NCBI GenBank assembly: GCA_029942245.1
Contig: JAOZTN010000014.1
Location: 1 to 43,380, forward strand
Source: B18-G4 sp003648575
GTDB lineage: Bacteria > Bacteroidota > Bacteroidia > Bacteroidales > B18-G4
DNA: 43,380 nt
Reading direction: 5' to 3'
Shown in pieces: positions 34,938 to 43,380 of the stretch; position 1 is the stretch's first letter; each line of letters opens with the position of its first letter. The notes beneath the pieces are model-generated. The model was not told where the DNA came from. It ran no database searches and worked only from the letters and a program-made list of their open reading frames with translations. The translations under genes and the position numbers were made by a program.

Positions 34938-36011
34938 TTAATTATCGAGTTCCTGTTTCAATCGTTCGGCATTTTCGGCAAGCTGAAGCTTATCGATCAG
35001 CTCCTGCACGTTGCCGTTAATGATCTCCTGAAGGTTGTAGAGGGTAAGGGTAATCCTGTGATCGGTGACCCTTCCCTGTGGCCAGTTGTAGGTCCTGATC
35101 TTGGCAGATCGGTCACCGCTGCTGACCATGGTCTTCCTTTGTGAAGAGATCTCATCGAGATATTTCTTGTATTCCATCTCATAGAGCCTGGTTCTCAGTA
35201 CTTTCATTGCCTTGTCATGATTTTTGAGCTGAGACTTCTGGTCCTGGCAGGTCACAACGGTATTGGTAGGTATATGAGTAAGCCTGACGGCAGAATAGGT
35301 GGTGTTCACAGATTGTCCACCGGGCCCGGAAGAACAATAGGTGTCTCGCCTGATGTCCTCCTGTTTAAGCTCTATATCGAACTCATCTGCCTCCGGCAGG
35401 ACCACTACAGAAGCTGCTGAGGTATGAACCCTTCCCTGTGTCTCGGTTTTGGGCACACGCTGTACACGGTGCACACCTGATTCATATTTCATTTGCCCGT
35501 ACACATTATCGCCGCTGATTTCGAAAATGATCTCCTTAAAACCTCCAACGGTACCTTCGGTCAGGCTCACCTCTTCCACTTTCCATTTCTTTATCTCGCA
35601 GAATTTCACATACATCCTGTAGAGATCACCGGCAAATATGCTGGCTTCATCACCGCCTGCTCCTGCCCTGATTTCCACCATCGCATTTTTATCATCCTGT
35701 GGATCTTCCGGAATCAGCATGAAGCGGATATCCTCCTCCATCTTGTCTCTCTTCTCCAGCAGTTCCGTCAGTTCCAGCTTTGCCATCTCCCTGAACTCCT
35801 CATCCTTTTCTGTTTTCAGCACAGCTTTGGTTGAGTCGATGTTGGCCAGTACGTTGGCATATTCCTTATAGGCATCAACGATGGGTTGCAGTGCTTTGTA
35901 ATCCTTGTTGAGCTTAATGTATCGCTTCATATTTGACATCACATCAGGGTGTGTCATCTGCTCTCCAATCTCCCTCCAGCGATTATATATGCCTTCTAAT
36001 TTATCTATCAT
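34938..36011 (-). CDS. prfA: Peptide chain release factor 1
   Basis: A 357-residue class I release factor. It has the catalytic GGQ at 231-233 (SSGPGGQSVNTTYSAVRL), whose Gln is a methylation target. Stop-codon reading uses the PxT tripeptide, here Pro-Lys-Thr at 187-189 in RVPKTETQGRVHTSA. The PxT form, rather than SPF, identifies RF1, which reads UAA and UAG, not RF2. The length is normal. It sits between purM (92 bases upstream) and pyrF (5 bases downstream). Confidence 0.97.
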   Translation of the reverse strand: MIDKLEGIYNRWREIGEQMTHPDVMSNMKRYIKLNKDYKALQPIVDAYKEYANVLANIDSTKAVLKTEKDEEFREMAKLELTELLEKRDKMEEDIRFMLIPEDPQDDKNAMVEIRAGAGGDEASIFAGDLYRMYVKFCEIKKWKVEEVSLTEGTVGGFKEIIFEISGDNVYGQMKYESGVHRVQRVPKTETQGRVHTSAASVVVLPEADEFDIELKQEDIRRDTYCSSGPGGQSVNTTYSAVRLTHIPTNTVVTCQDQKSQLKNHDKAMKVLRTRLYEMEYKKYLDEISSQRKTMVSSGDRSAKIRTYNWPQGRVTDHRITLTLYNLQEIINGNVQELIDKLQLAENAERLKQELDN

Positions 36012-36103
36012 GTTTTTCTTCTTTCGGTTTGCAAAGGTATGATAAAATCATATGGACAGCCCCCTGCCGGGATGCCATACAACATGAATAGTCTATGATG
36101 TCG

Positions 36104-37273
36104 TTAATAGAAAAATGTTCCCTGTTCGCTCTCGATGGTCACCGCCGGGATTTCACTTCCTTCCACATGTCCGACGATCTGTGCGTCGACATTGAATGAT
36201 TTTGCAATGGATATGATATCACCGGCGAGTGTTTCAGGTACATATATTTCGAAACGGTGTCCCATATTAAATACCTGGTACATCTCTTTCCATTCGGTAT
36301 CAGATTCTTCCTGGATCATGCTGAACAGTGGAGGGACCGGGAATAAGTTGTTCTTGACCACATGCAAGTTGTCAATGAAATGCAAGACCTTGGTCTGCGC
36401 GCCACCGCTGCAATGCACCATGCCATGGATATGTCCCCTGTATTCGCGAAGCACTTCAACAATTATTGGTGCATAGGTACGGGTAGGGGAGAGTACGAGC
36501 CTGCCGGCATCAACACCGGGTACTTCTGTTGGATCAGTCAATAACTTTGTTCCTGAAAAGATGAGTTCCTCAGGCATCTGCGGATCGTATGCTTCCGGAT
36601 ACTTCTCCGCATATTTCTTTTTGAATACATCATGCCTGGCGCTGGTGAGCCCGTTCGATCCCATGCCACCATTGTACTCAGTCTCATAGGAAGCCTGACC
36701 GGATGATGACAGGCCAACGATCACATCGCCGGCACGGATATTCCTGTTAGTGATCACATCCTCCCTGTGCATACGTGCTGTTACTGTGGAATCCACAATG
36801 ATGGTTCTGACGAGATCACCCACGTCGGCAGTTTCGCCTCCGGTAGCATGGATTCCGATCCCAAGGTCATGCATCTCAGAAATAAATTCATTGGTCCCAT
36901 TGATAATAGCTGTGATTACCTCTCCGGGGATCAGCATCTTATTGCGACCTATTGTTGATGATAAGAGGATCTTATCGGTTACGCCAACACACAGCAGGTC
37001 GTCGAGGTTCATCACGATAGCATCCTGGGCAATCCCTTTCCACACCGACATATCTCCGGTTTCTTTCCAGTACATATATGCCAGTGCCGACTTGGTTCCG
37101 GCACCGTCGGCATGCATGATGGTGCAATGCTTCTCACTGCCCTCCAGTATGTCAGGTATGATCTTACAGAAGGCCTGGGGAAATAGGCCCTTGTCGACAG
37201 ATTTGATGGCTTTGTGTACATCCTCCTTGGAGGCTGACACACCACGCTGGTCGTATCTTTTATTCCCGCTCAC
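36104..37273 (-). CDS. purM: Phosphoribosylformylglycinamidine cyclo-ligase (AIR synthetase)
   Basis: A 389-residue ATP-dependent enzyme of purine synthesis that closes the imidazole ring to make AIR. The family hallmarks are HADGAGTKSALAY near residue 55 (as DGVGTK in E. coli), DLLCVGVTDKILL, and GGETADVGDLVRT. It also has GLSSSGQASYETEYNGG and HCSGGAQTKVLHF. It is longer than the E. coli enzyme (345 residues), as in other Bacteroidota. It begins five bases after the OmpA-type gene, which suggests one transcript with it. Confidence 0.95.
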   Translation of the reverse strand: MSGNKRYDQRGVSASKEDVHKAIKSVDKGLFPQAFCKIIPDILEGSEKHCTIMHADGAGTKSALAYMYWKETGDMSVWKGIAQDAIVMNLDDLLCVGVTDKILLSSTIGRNKMLIPGEVITAIINGTNEFISEMHDLGIGIHATGGETADVGDLVRTIIVDSTVTARMHREDVITNRNIRAGDVIVGLSSSGQASYETEYNGGMGSNGLTSARHDVFKKKYAEKYPEAYDPQMPEELIFSGTKLLTDPTEVPGVDAGRLVLSPTRTYAPIIVEVLREYRGHIHGMVHCSGGAQTKVLHFIDNLHVVKNNLFPVPPLFSMIQEESDTEWKEMYQVFNMGHRFEIYVPETLAGDIISIAKSFNVDAQIVGHVEGSEIPAVTIESEQGTFFY

Positions 37274-37278
37274 GCTTC

Positions 37279-39750
37279 TTAGTCTTCCCTGTATTTGAAG
37301 GTAATCTCTCTTGCCGCTTCATTTACCGTGTAGGTTCCGATCTTCAACAGCGTTTCCCTGCCAATAACAATGTCATTGGTTTGCCTGTGCAGTACGGCAA
37401 ACGTCACGTCGGTAATGGTTTTGGTCCCTATCCTGATCTTGTCAATGGTGAATACGCTGTTATTCCTTATGGAGTTGTTGGCAAGAATATCAGCCGGATC
37501 GCCTTCGAAGTCATCCTTGTCGATAAGGCCTTCGTTCAACATTTCCAGCGCTTTTGCCAGGGAAACCTGCGGAGTAGCTCTTTCTTCGAAAATGAAATCA
37601 TCGGTAAACCCGTTAATGGTCATCGGAATGATGAGGAAACCTGTATTGGGTTGAACACTATACTTTACCACATCATCATCGGGGTTGATCAAGATGGCCA
37701 CCTCGCCGGGCTCCTCGCTGATCTCTGTCCTGGGCACATAATCTTTCCTGAGTACACTGAAGTCAGTCCTCCTGTTCATCTGATGTGCAATTTCCTGTAT
37801 TTCTACAGTTTCGAGGGCTGCAATATATTCTTCTGTCAGGACGTCGCCTTCCGTGAAGTTGTATCCGTCACGGGTCATGTCTTTGAGTATCTTGCGTGGG
37901 ACACGCTCGCCATATCCTTTGGCAACCAGCCTTTCTGCATCGATACCACGAAGGACGAGGTAATCAACTACCGACTGCGCTCTTTTCTGGGACAGTATAT
38001 CGTTACGCTCATGGCTGTCGCGTGCATCGGTATGTGACGCAAGTTCGACTACCAGCCTTGGGTTCTCATCCAGGGTGGTGATCAGCCCTTGCAGTGAATC
38101 TTCATATTGTGGTTTGAGGTTCCATTTGGCCAGGTCGTAGAGTATCTCCGGCAGGACAATAGGCTCCTCAGGTATAGGCATCAGAAGGAAGTCCTGGGTA
38201 AAGTCTTTTCCGGCCTCATGCCCGACTGTGGTCACAGTGGCTTTGCTGTTGAAATAGTCCGGCTTGCTCACTTCGACCTCATAGGTAGTATTTTGCATTA
38301 CCTGTGATTTCCCGAAGGTATATACGCCTTCCTCTGTTGTTCTTGTTGAGACAGATGTACCATCGGAACCAACCAGACTCACGTTGGCATCCATCACGAA
38401 CTGTAAGGTCATCTCGTCGGTGACTACCCCTGCAACGGTGAATTCCACCGGTGGGACGATAAAAGAATAAATATCTTCCATTCCCTTACGTCCACGTCGG
38501 TCGCTACTGAAAAAGCCTCTTTCCTCCTCAGGATGAAAGACGATACCAAAGTCGTTGAATTCGGAGTTCATCGGGGGTTTGATATTTACCGGAGCACTCC
38601 AGTTTCCTTCTTCATTTATGGTAGTCACGAATATATCCAGGCCACCCATGCATACATGACCATCAGAGGCGAAATACAATACGGTATCTGAACGCAGGTA
38701 GGGAAACATCTCATCTCCCGGGGTGTTGATCACCGGGCCCAGGTTAAATGGCCTGCTGAACTCTTCCTGCCTGGAATCACGGAAGGCAACCCAGATGTCG
38801 TTTCCTCCAAAACCACCTTTACGGTCGGAGGTAAAATAAATGATAAGCTCGTTTTCACTGATGGCGGGATGCCCGAATGCATCAGAGGAGTCGTTACTTA
38901 GCTTAACCATCTGCGGTTTGCTCCATATCCTTCCTGTGCGGTCTGATGAATAGATCTGGCAACCGTTGATCTTTTTTTCTTCGTTCGGACAACGGGTAAA
39001 GTAAAGGGTGCTGTACCTGCTATTCATTATGCCGGCACCTTCATTAGCTTCAGTATTGACCCCTTCTTCGCTATTATCGAGCAGGGTGGGTTCAGCCCAT
39101 TCTTCTTTTCTGTCGATACGACTGGTGAAGAGGTCGCTGAAATTCATGTCAGTCCACTCATCGGTCTTCTTGCCAAGGGCACCCTCGCGGGTGGAGGTGA
39201 AGATGAGTTCATTGTAGTTGTCGTTGGACCAGGTAGGGCTGAAGTCAGATTGCCGGCTGCTAATCTTTTTGATGTATTCAACCTCATACTTGCTCGGGTA
39301 TTCAAGCCATTCCTCTATCAGTGCAATGGATTCGGCTCCCGCCGGGCCACGTGGGTCTTCAGGCGCTACTTCGGCAAATAAATTATAGTATTCCAGGGCT
39401 TCATCATAGAAGCCTTCTGTTTTCATGATGTTGGCGTAATGAAGCAATATTTCGGGCTCTTTCTTGTCGTAACCGGTCTTGTGAAGCCTTTTGTATTGTG
39501 CTTTGGCGGCTTTTGGATTGCCTGTAAGACGGTAGCACTCAGCCATACGGAACGACACACGGTCTTTCTCTGCTTTGTTGTTCTTGATCTTGCCCTGGGC
39601 CTTTTTATACCGCTCGATGGCAACAACATATTTACGATCTTCAAAAGCCTCATCACCGGCACGGGCATAATTCTTACGTTGACCGAAGGCTGTTGTTGAA
39701 ACAACGAGGCTGATCAAAAAGAGGAAGGTGAGTCTAATTATCAAGTGCAT
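37279..39750 (-). CDS. OmpA-family envelope protein with TPR, PD40 repeats and a degenerate retropepsin-like C-terminus
   Basis: An 823-residue exported protein. A signal peptide ends near AFGQ (residue 24), and TPR-like helices cover about 30-145. PD40 beta-propeller repeats follow (about 165-435, for example LIFTSTREGALG and IIYFTSDRKGGFGGNDIWVA), then a carboxypeptidase-regulatory-like domain (about 440-535). An OmpA peptidoglycan-binding domain has ASHTDARDSHERND at 571-584. The first four parts are a known Bacteroidota architecture. Residues about 699-823 then resemble a retropepsin fold, but FEERAT (721-726) replaces the catalytic DTGA. It probably tethers the outer membrane to peptidoglycan. 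Confidence 0.88.
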   Translation of the reverse strand: MHLIIRLTFLFLISLVVSTTAFGQRKNYARAGDEAFEDRKYVVAIERYKKAQGKIKNNKAEKDRVSFRMAECYRLTGNPKAAKAQYKRLHKTGYDKKEPEILLHYANIMKTEGFYDEALEYYNLFAEVAPEDPRGPAGAESIALIEEWLEYPSKYEVEYIKKISSRQSDFSPTWSNDNYNELIFTSTREGALGKKTDEWTDMNFSDLFTSRIDRKEEWAEPTLLDNSEEGVNTEANEGAGIMNSRYSTLYFTRCPNEEKKINGCQIYSSDRTGRIWSKPQMVKLSNDSSDAFGHPAISENELIIYFTSDRKGGFGGNDIWVAFRDSRQEEFSRPFNLGPVINTPGDEMFPYLRSDTVLYFASDGHVCMGGLDIFVTTINEEGNWSAPVNIKPPMNSEFNDFGIVFHPEEERGFFSSDRRGRKGMEDIYSFIVPPVEFTVAGVVTDEMTLQFVMDANVSLVGSDGTSVSTRTTEEGVYTFGKSQVMQNTTYEVEVSKPDYFNSKATVTTVGHEAGKDFTQDFLLMPIPEEPIVLPEILYDLAKWNLKPQYEDSLQGLITTLDENPRLVVELASHTDARDSHERNDILSQKRAQSVVDYLVLRGIDAERLVAKGYGERVPRKILKDMTRDGYNFTEGDVLTEEYIAALETVEIQEIAHQMNRRTDFSVLRKDYVPRTEISEEPGEVAILINPDDDVVKYSVQPNTGFLIIPMTINGFTDDFIFEERATPQVSLAKALEMLNEGLIDKDDFEGDPADILANNSIRNNSVFTIDKIRIGTKTITDVTFAVLHRQTNDIVIGRETLLKIGTYTVNEAAREITFKYRED

Positions 39751-39800
39751 AGAACACTGTTTATTAATATATCTTTTATGCTAACGTAAAAAAAACTGTT

Positions 39801-40124
39801 TTATTCAGTCCCTTTATCTATTTCTGCATTACCTGTTTCAGGTTCTTCTTTCTCTGTTTTTTCTTTAGGCGGATCACTTTCATTTACCATGCGCTCCATA
39901 TCGAGGTCGGTTTTATATTTACTTACCTCGGTATTGATCTCCCGCTGGATTTCCGTCGAAGCCTTTTTTACCTGCCGTACGCCCTTGCCAACCTTTCTTG
40001 CTATTTCCGGGATCTTCTGTGGCCCAAAGATGATGAAGATCACAGTGATAATAATAAAGATCTCCCCGAAACTGATATCGAGAAACAATATTGGAGGCAA
40101 TATACTATTAAGAGTTGTGATCAC
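39801..40124 (-). CDS. tatA: Sec-independent translocase subunit TatA/TatB-like
   Basis: A 107-residue protein. A short N-terminal membrane helix (about residues 18-34) leads to the hinge FGPQKIPEIARKVGKGVRQV, the TatA/B signature, then an amphipathic and charged tail rich in Lys and Glu. Tat exports folded proteins with RR signals. ActB in this window carries such a signal. The start ATG at 40124 gives a slightly longer N-terminus than usual. TatA and TatB forms cannot be separated with certainty. It lies 50 bases before the OmpA-type gene. Confidence 0.9.
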   Translation of the reverse strand: MITTLNSILPPILFLDISFGEIFIIITVIFIIFGPQKIPEIARKVGKGVRQVKKASTEIQREINTEVSKYKTDLDMERMVNESDPPKEKTEKEEPETGNAEIDKGTE

Positions 40125-40137
40125 CTGAGCAAAAATA

Positions 40138-40170
40138 ATAAAAAAAAGTCCTGAGATGGCTCAGGACTTT
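40138..40170 (-). terminator. Intrinsic terminator of secDF
   Basis: A perfect 11-bp stem (40145-40155 AAAGTCCTGAG with 40160-40170 CTCAGGACTTT) has the tetraloop ATGG. On the minus strand the stem ends in a T-rich run (TTTTTTTATTATT). It begins 20 bases after the secDF stop and 14 bases before the tatA start, so tatA needs its own promoter or read-through. Confidence 0.9.
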
Positions 40171-40190
40171 TAACTTATCACATATGTGAG

Positions 40191-43100
40191 TTATTTTTTC
40201 TTTTTCTTCTGTACCTGTTTTACCATTTTGGTCGGTACTCCCTTTAGCTTTTTGTCTCCACCAAGAAGGTCGTAAGCGACCGGGCTAGCAGTAAAGAGCG
40301 ATGAGTAGGTACCGATCAGGATACCCATCAGAAGGGCGAATGTAAAGCCCCTGATCACTTCTCCACCAAATACGAAGATAATGGCCAATACAACAAGGGT
40401 TGTTCCGGATGTATTCAAGGTACGAGCCAGTGTGCTGTTCAGCGCTGCATTCATGTTTTCACGTGTATCCTTTTTAGGGAACAAGCCCGAAAACTCCCTG
40501 ATCCTGTCGAAGATGATCACCGTATCATTGATAGAATAACCAACAATGGTAAGGATGGCCGCAATAAAGGCCTGGTCAATCTCCATGCTAAATGGCAGGA
40601 TGTTGTAGAATATCGAGAACAAACCAAAGACAATCAATGAGTCATGGATCAAGGCCACGAGCCCTGCCAGACCAAATTGCCATCTGCGGAACCTGATTGC
40701 GATATAGATAAAGATCACGAGCAGTGCAATACCAATAGCACGCCATGCCCTGGCCATGATATCATCGGCAATTACGGGATCAACCTTTTGAGAGCTGAGG
40801 ATACCCATCATCTTAGATTCATTTTCCACATCGGTACTGAAATCCCTGTATTCCATCTTCTGATCAATATAAAATGGTTTCAGGCTGTTAAACAGCTTCA
40901 CCTGTATGATGGAATCAACTTCAGCTGATTTATCTTCGATGAGGTACTTGGTTGTGATCTTAACCTGCGTGCTCGGACCAAAGGTCTTAACTTCAGGAGC
41001 ATTGTTGTCAAACTCAAGTGTGAGGGCAGTTCTGATGTCCCCGGTAGATACCGGTTGATCGAAGCGTACTATAAAAGTACGTCCACCACTGAAGTCGATG
41101 CCCGGGTTCAGACCCTTGGTAAAGAGGGAAGCGACACCGGCAATGATGATCACAGCGGATAAGATATATGCTTTCTTACGCATGCCCAGGAAGTCGATAT
41201 TAACATTAACCAGCCAGTCGCGTGTGAATCTGTTGTCGAAAGAAAGCCTGATGTTTTTATTCAGCAGGGTGGTAAAGACCAGCCTTGAGATAAAGATCGC
41301 AGAGAACAATGATGAAAGGATACCGATGATCAGTGTGGTAGCAAATCCCTGTACGGGGCCTGTACCAAATATGTAGAGTACGATACCGGTCAGCAATGTG
41401 GTAACGTTACCATCTATAATAGCTGAATAGGCATTCTTATAACCGTCGGCAATCGCCAGGCGCATTCCTTTACCTGCGCGAATTTCCTCTTTAATACGTT
41501 CGTAGATGATCACGTTGGCATCCACCGCCATACCAATGGTAAGCACGATACCGGCGATACCCGGGAGTGTAAGTACTGCCTGTAGTGAGGCCAGCACTCC
41601 GAATATGAAGAAGATGTTTGTTACCAGAGCCAGGTTAGCAATCCATCCTGCCCTGTTATAGAACAATACCATATAAACAAGTACCAGGATAAAAGCGATC
41701 ACAAACGACCACAGCCCGGCATTAACGGCTTCGGCACCCAGTGAGGGTCCTACCACCTCTTCTTCCACGATCCTGGCAGGAGCAGGAAGCTTACCTGCTT
41801 TCAGGATGTTGGCAAGGTCTTTCGCTTCGTTCAGGTCACCGATACCGGTGATGCTCGACATCCCGTTGGGGATCTCTCCATTTACGTTCGGGTATGAATA
41901 TACATATCCGTCGAGGACGATAGCGATCTGTTTTCCAATATTGTCGGCGGTCAGCCTTCTCCAGACTTTCGAGCCGTCGCTGTTCATACTCATGGATACT
42001 TCAACCTGTCCCATCTGGTTATAATCCTGACGGGCATCCACGATCACGTCACCGGTTAGAGGTGCGCGTTTGTCGCGGGTTGTTATCTTGAGACCAACGA
42101 GTTCCAGAATTTCTGAGTCAACTTCCCTTGGCTTGTTTAGCCAGGCAAACTTCAGATTTATTGGGAACACTTCTTTGGCCCTCTTCAGCATATTGTTAAT
42201 TTGTGCGGTATCCTGTATGCGGGCATAGCCCATGGTTGCTGAATTCATTGGCCTTCCTTCCTGGTCAACTCTCAGTTGGAGGAGGGAGCGCAGTGGATAG
42301 TTCTTTTCAGCATCTTCCATAGAAGCGTCAGGCATATCCATGATAGAGTCTGATTCCAGCTGGTCGAGGAGGGCAGTAGCTGCATCGGTAGTATCACCTT
42401 CGAGTTGTCCGAGAAGTTCTTCTCCTGACTCAGTGCCTTCCGCTACTATTTCTTCTTCAACAACAACAGCTTCTTCTTCCTCAATTGTTTCGCCTTCGAG
42501 CAGCATTTCTGCACGCGCATTCTGTTGCTTGATGAGCTCTTCAGCCTGCAGAATGTCACCAATGACTTCAGGAAGCTGATAGGTTTCCCAGAATTCAAGT
42601 TGAGCTGTTCCCTGGAGGAGTTTACGTATACGGGCGGGATCTTTGATACCCGGAAGCTCGACAAGGATGCGTCCGGCAGTAGACAGCTTGGAGATGTTTG
42701 GCTGGGTAACACCGAAACGGTCGATACGGGTACGGAGAATATTAAAAGCCCTGTCAATAGCATCGTTGGTCTCTTCCTTGATAACGGAGATCACATCTGC
42801 ATTTGTAGAATTATAGGTGATCTTATCACGCAGATCCACAGAAGTGAAATATGAAGAGAGGTTCTGCCCGGGGGCCAGTTCTTCCCATGTCTCACCGAAA
42901 AGGGTTACGAAATCTTTTGAACTATATCGCTGCCTGGCATATGTTTCTTTCATTACCGAACGGAACAACGGGTCTTCATTGTATCCTGAAAGGGCGTTCA
43001 CTATATCACCCACCTTAACTTCAAGGATTACGTTCATACCACCTTTAAGGTCAAGACCGAGGTTCAACTCGCGTTCTTTTGCTTCCTGATAGCTGTATTT

Positions 43101-43361
43101 CCTGATGAGAATGTTATATACCCCTGCTTCATTGTGGAGGTAATATTCTTCCCTGGCTTTCGCAATAGAATCAACCAGAAAAGCTTCTTTTAATTCATCG
43201 CCACCGGCCAGTCTTTCTGCAATGGTATAAGTTTCTTCATCGTAAGCATAGCTGCGTGCATCACCTTCTACCACGGAGGTAAAGAATGTGAATGACAACT
43301 GGAATAAGCAAACGAGTGCAAAAGCTACTGCAAAAACTATAATGGCTCCTCTACTTTGCAT
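40191..43361 (-). CDS. secDF: Protein translocase subunit SecDF (fused)
   Basis: A 1056-residue fusion of SecD and SecF, which uses the proton gradient to pull secreted proteins out of the SecYEG channel. SecD motifs: LGLDLKGGMNVILEV from residue 101, and AVDANVIIYERIKEE in its membrane part. SecF motifs: GIDFSGGRTFIVRF and YSINDTVIIFDRIREF. The fusion is usual for Bacteroidota. An acidic low-complexity insertion fills about residues 289-352, with a near-duplicate pair LLGQLEGD/LLDQLESD. The C-terminus is strongly basic (KQVQKKKKK). The start ATG at 43361 lies inside the window. Confidence 0.96.
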   Translation of the reverse strand: MQSRGAIIVFAVAFALVCLFQLSFTFFTSVVEGDARSYAYDEETYTIAERLAGGDELKEAFLVDSIAKAREEYYLHNEAGVYNILIRKYSYQEAKERELNLGLDLKGGMNVILEVKVGDIVNALSGYNEDPLFRSVMKETYARQRYSSKDFVTLFGETWEELAPGQNLSSYFTSVDLRDKITYNSTNADVISVIKEETNDAIDRAFNILRTRIDRFGVTQPNISKLSTAGRILVELPGIKDPARIRKLLQGTAQLEFWETYQLPEVIGDILQAEELIKQQNARAEMLLEGETIEEEEAVVVEEEIVAEGTESGEELLGQLEGDTTDAATALLDQLESDSIMDMPDASMEDAEKNYPLRSLLQLRVDQEGRPMNSATMGYARIQDTAQINNMLKRAKEVFPINLKFAWLNKPREVDSEILELVGLKITTRDKRAPLTGDVIVDARQDYNQMGQVEVSMSMNSDGSKVWRRLTADNIGKQIAIVLDGYVYSYPNVNGEIPNGMSSITGIGDLNEAKDLANILKAGKLPAPARIVEEEVVGPSLGAEAVNAGLWSFVIAFILVLVYMVLFYNRAGWIANLALVTNIFFIFGVLASLQAVLTLPGIAGIVLTIGMAVDANVIIYERIKEEIRAGKGMRLAIADGYKNAYSAIIDGNVTTLLTGIVLYIFGTGPVQGFATTLIIGILSSLFSAIFISRLVFTTLLNKNIRLSFDNRFTRDWLVNVNIDFLGMRKKAYILSAVIIIAGVASLFTKGLNPGIDFSGGRTFIVRFDQPVSTGDIRTALTLEFDNNAPEVKTFGPSTQVKITTKYLIEDKSAEVDSIIQVKLFNSLKPFYIDQKMEYRDFSTDVENESKMMGILSSQKVDPVIADDIMARAWRAIGIALLVIFIYIAIRFRRWQFGLAGLVALIHDSLIVFGLFSIFYNILPFSMEIDQAFIAAILTIVGYSINDTVIIFDRIREFSGLFPKKDTRENMNAALNSTLARTLNTSGTTLVVLAIIFVFGGEVIRGFTFALLMGILIGTYSSLFTASPVAYDLLGGDKKLKGVPTKMVKQVQKKKKK

Positions 43362-43380
43362 GTGTTTTAGTTTAAATTAA

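Noticed and set aside
37381..38037. A 218-codon plus-strand open frame opposite the OmpA-type gene
   Set aside because: It is antisense to a well-supported gene, Cys/His-rich in the way shadow frames are, and without any recognisable motif.
1..43380. CRISPR arrays, defence genes, transposases, integrases, tRNA genes
   Set aside because: I looked for repeated units with spacers, recombinase-like proteins and tRNA-like cloverleaf ends and saw none. Gene content and order are those of a chromosomal core region.

Overview
The window is from a Bacteroidota genome, probably class Bacteroidia. The signs are a fused SecDF, a CcoN-CcoO fusion oxidase, Alternative Complex III in place of a bc1 complex, a fused CcsBA haem-handling protein, a C-terminal type IX secretion sorting domain, DUF4492 beside cydA, and a purM-prfA-pyrF cluster. 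Nearly everything lies on the minus strand. No tRNA, rRNA, CRISPR array, insertion sequence or phage gene was seen.

Region 1 (1-24052) is a respiratory superlocus. In transcription order, right to left, it holds actABCDEF (24025-16013), ending in a strong intrinsic terminator. Next come ccsBA and a UbiA-like membrane protein. The cbb3 set follows: ccoI, ccoS, ccoNO, ccoQ, ccoP, ccoG, ccoH and a SafE-type membrane protein. Then come a tiny lipoprotein with an apparent frameshift, a copper-type HMA lipoprotein, DUF4492, cydA, cydB and the first codons of another very small membrane protein. ACIII would move electrons from quinol to c-type cytochromes, CcsBA would help attach their haem, and cbb3 would reduce O2. 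Cytochrome bd would oxidise quinol directly. No aa3/caa3 oxidase is present, so the locus looks built for high-affinity, low-O2 respiration.

Region 2 (24053-24366) is the longest gene-poor gap. It contains a repeat-rich promoter/operator candidate for ACIII, a compact block of hairpins that is open on both strands, and a terminator-like hairpin.

Region 3 (24367-28939) has htpG-lemA-TPM-TPM on the minus strand and a divergent DUF554 membrane protein on the plus strand.

Region 4 (28947-32855) has three exported proteins: an alpha/beta-hydrolase-like T9SS cargo, a predicted outer-membrane barrel, and a YadA-head-like/tail-fibre-like protein.

Region 5 (33085-43361) is mainly housekeeping: ilvE on the plus strand, then minus-strand pyrF, prfA, purM, a large OmpA-type envelope protein, tatA, and secDF with its own terminator. 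The OmpA protein carries an unusual C-terminal domain that resembles a retropepsin without its catalytic motif.

No clearly new multi-gene system was found. The best leads are the degenerate protease-like domain, the ACIII operator, the structured intergenic block, the frameshifted lipoprotein and the tiny genes around cydAB.
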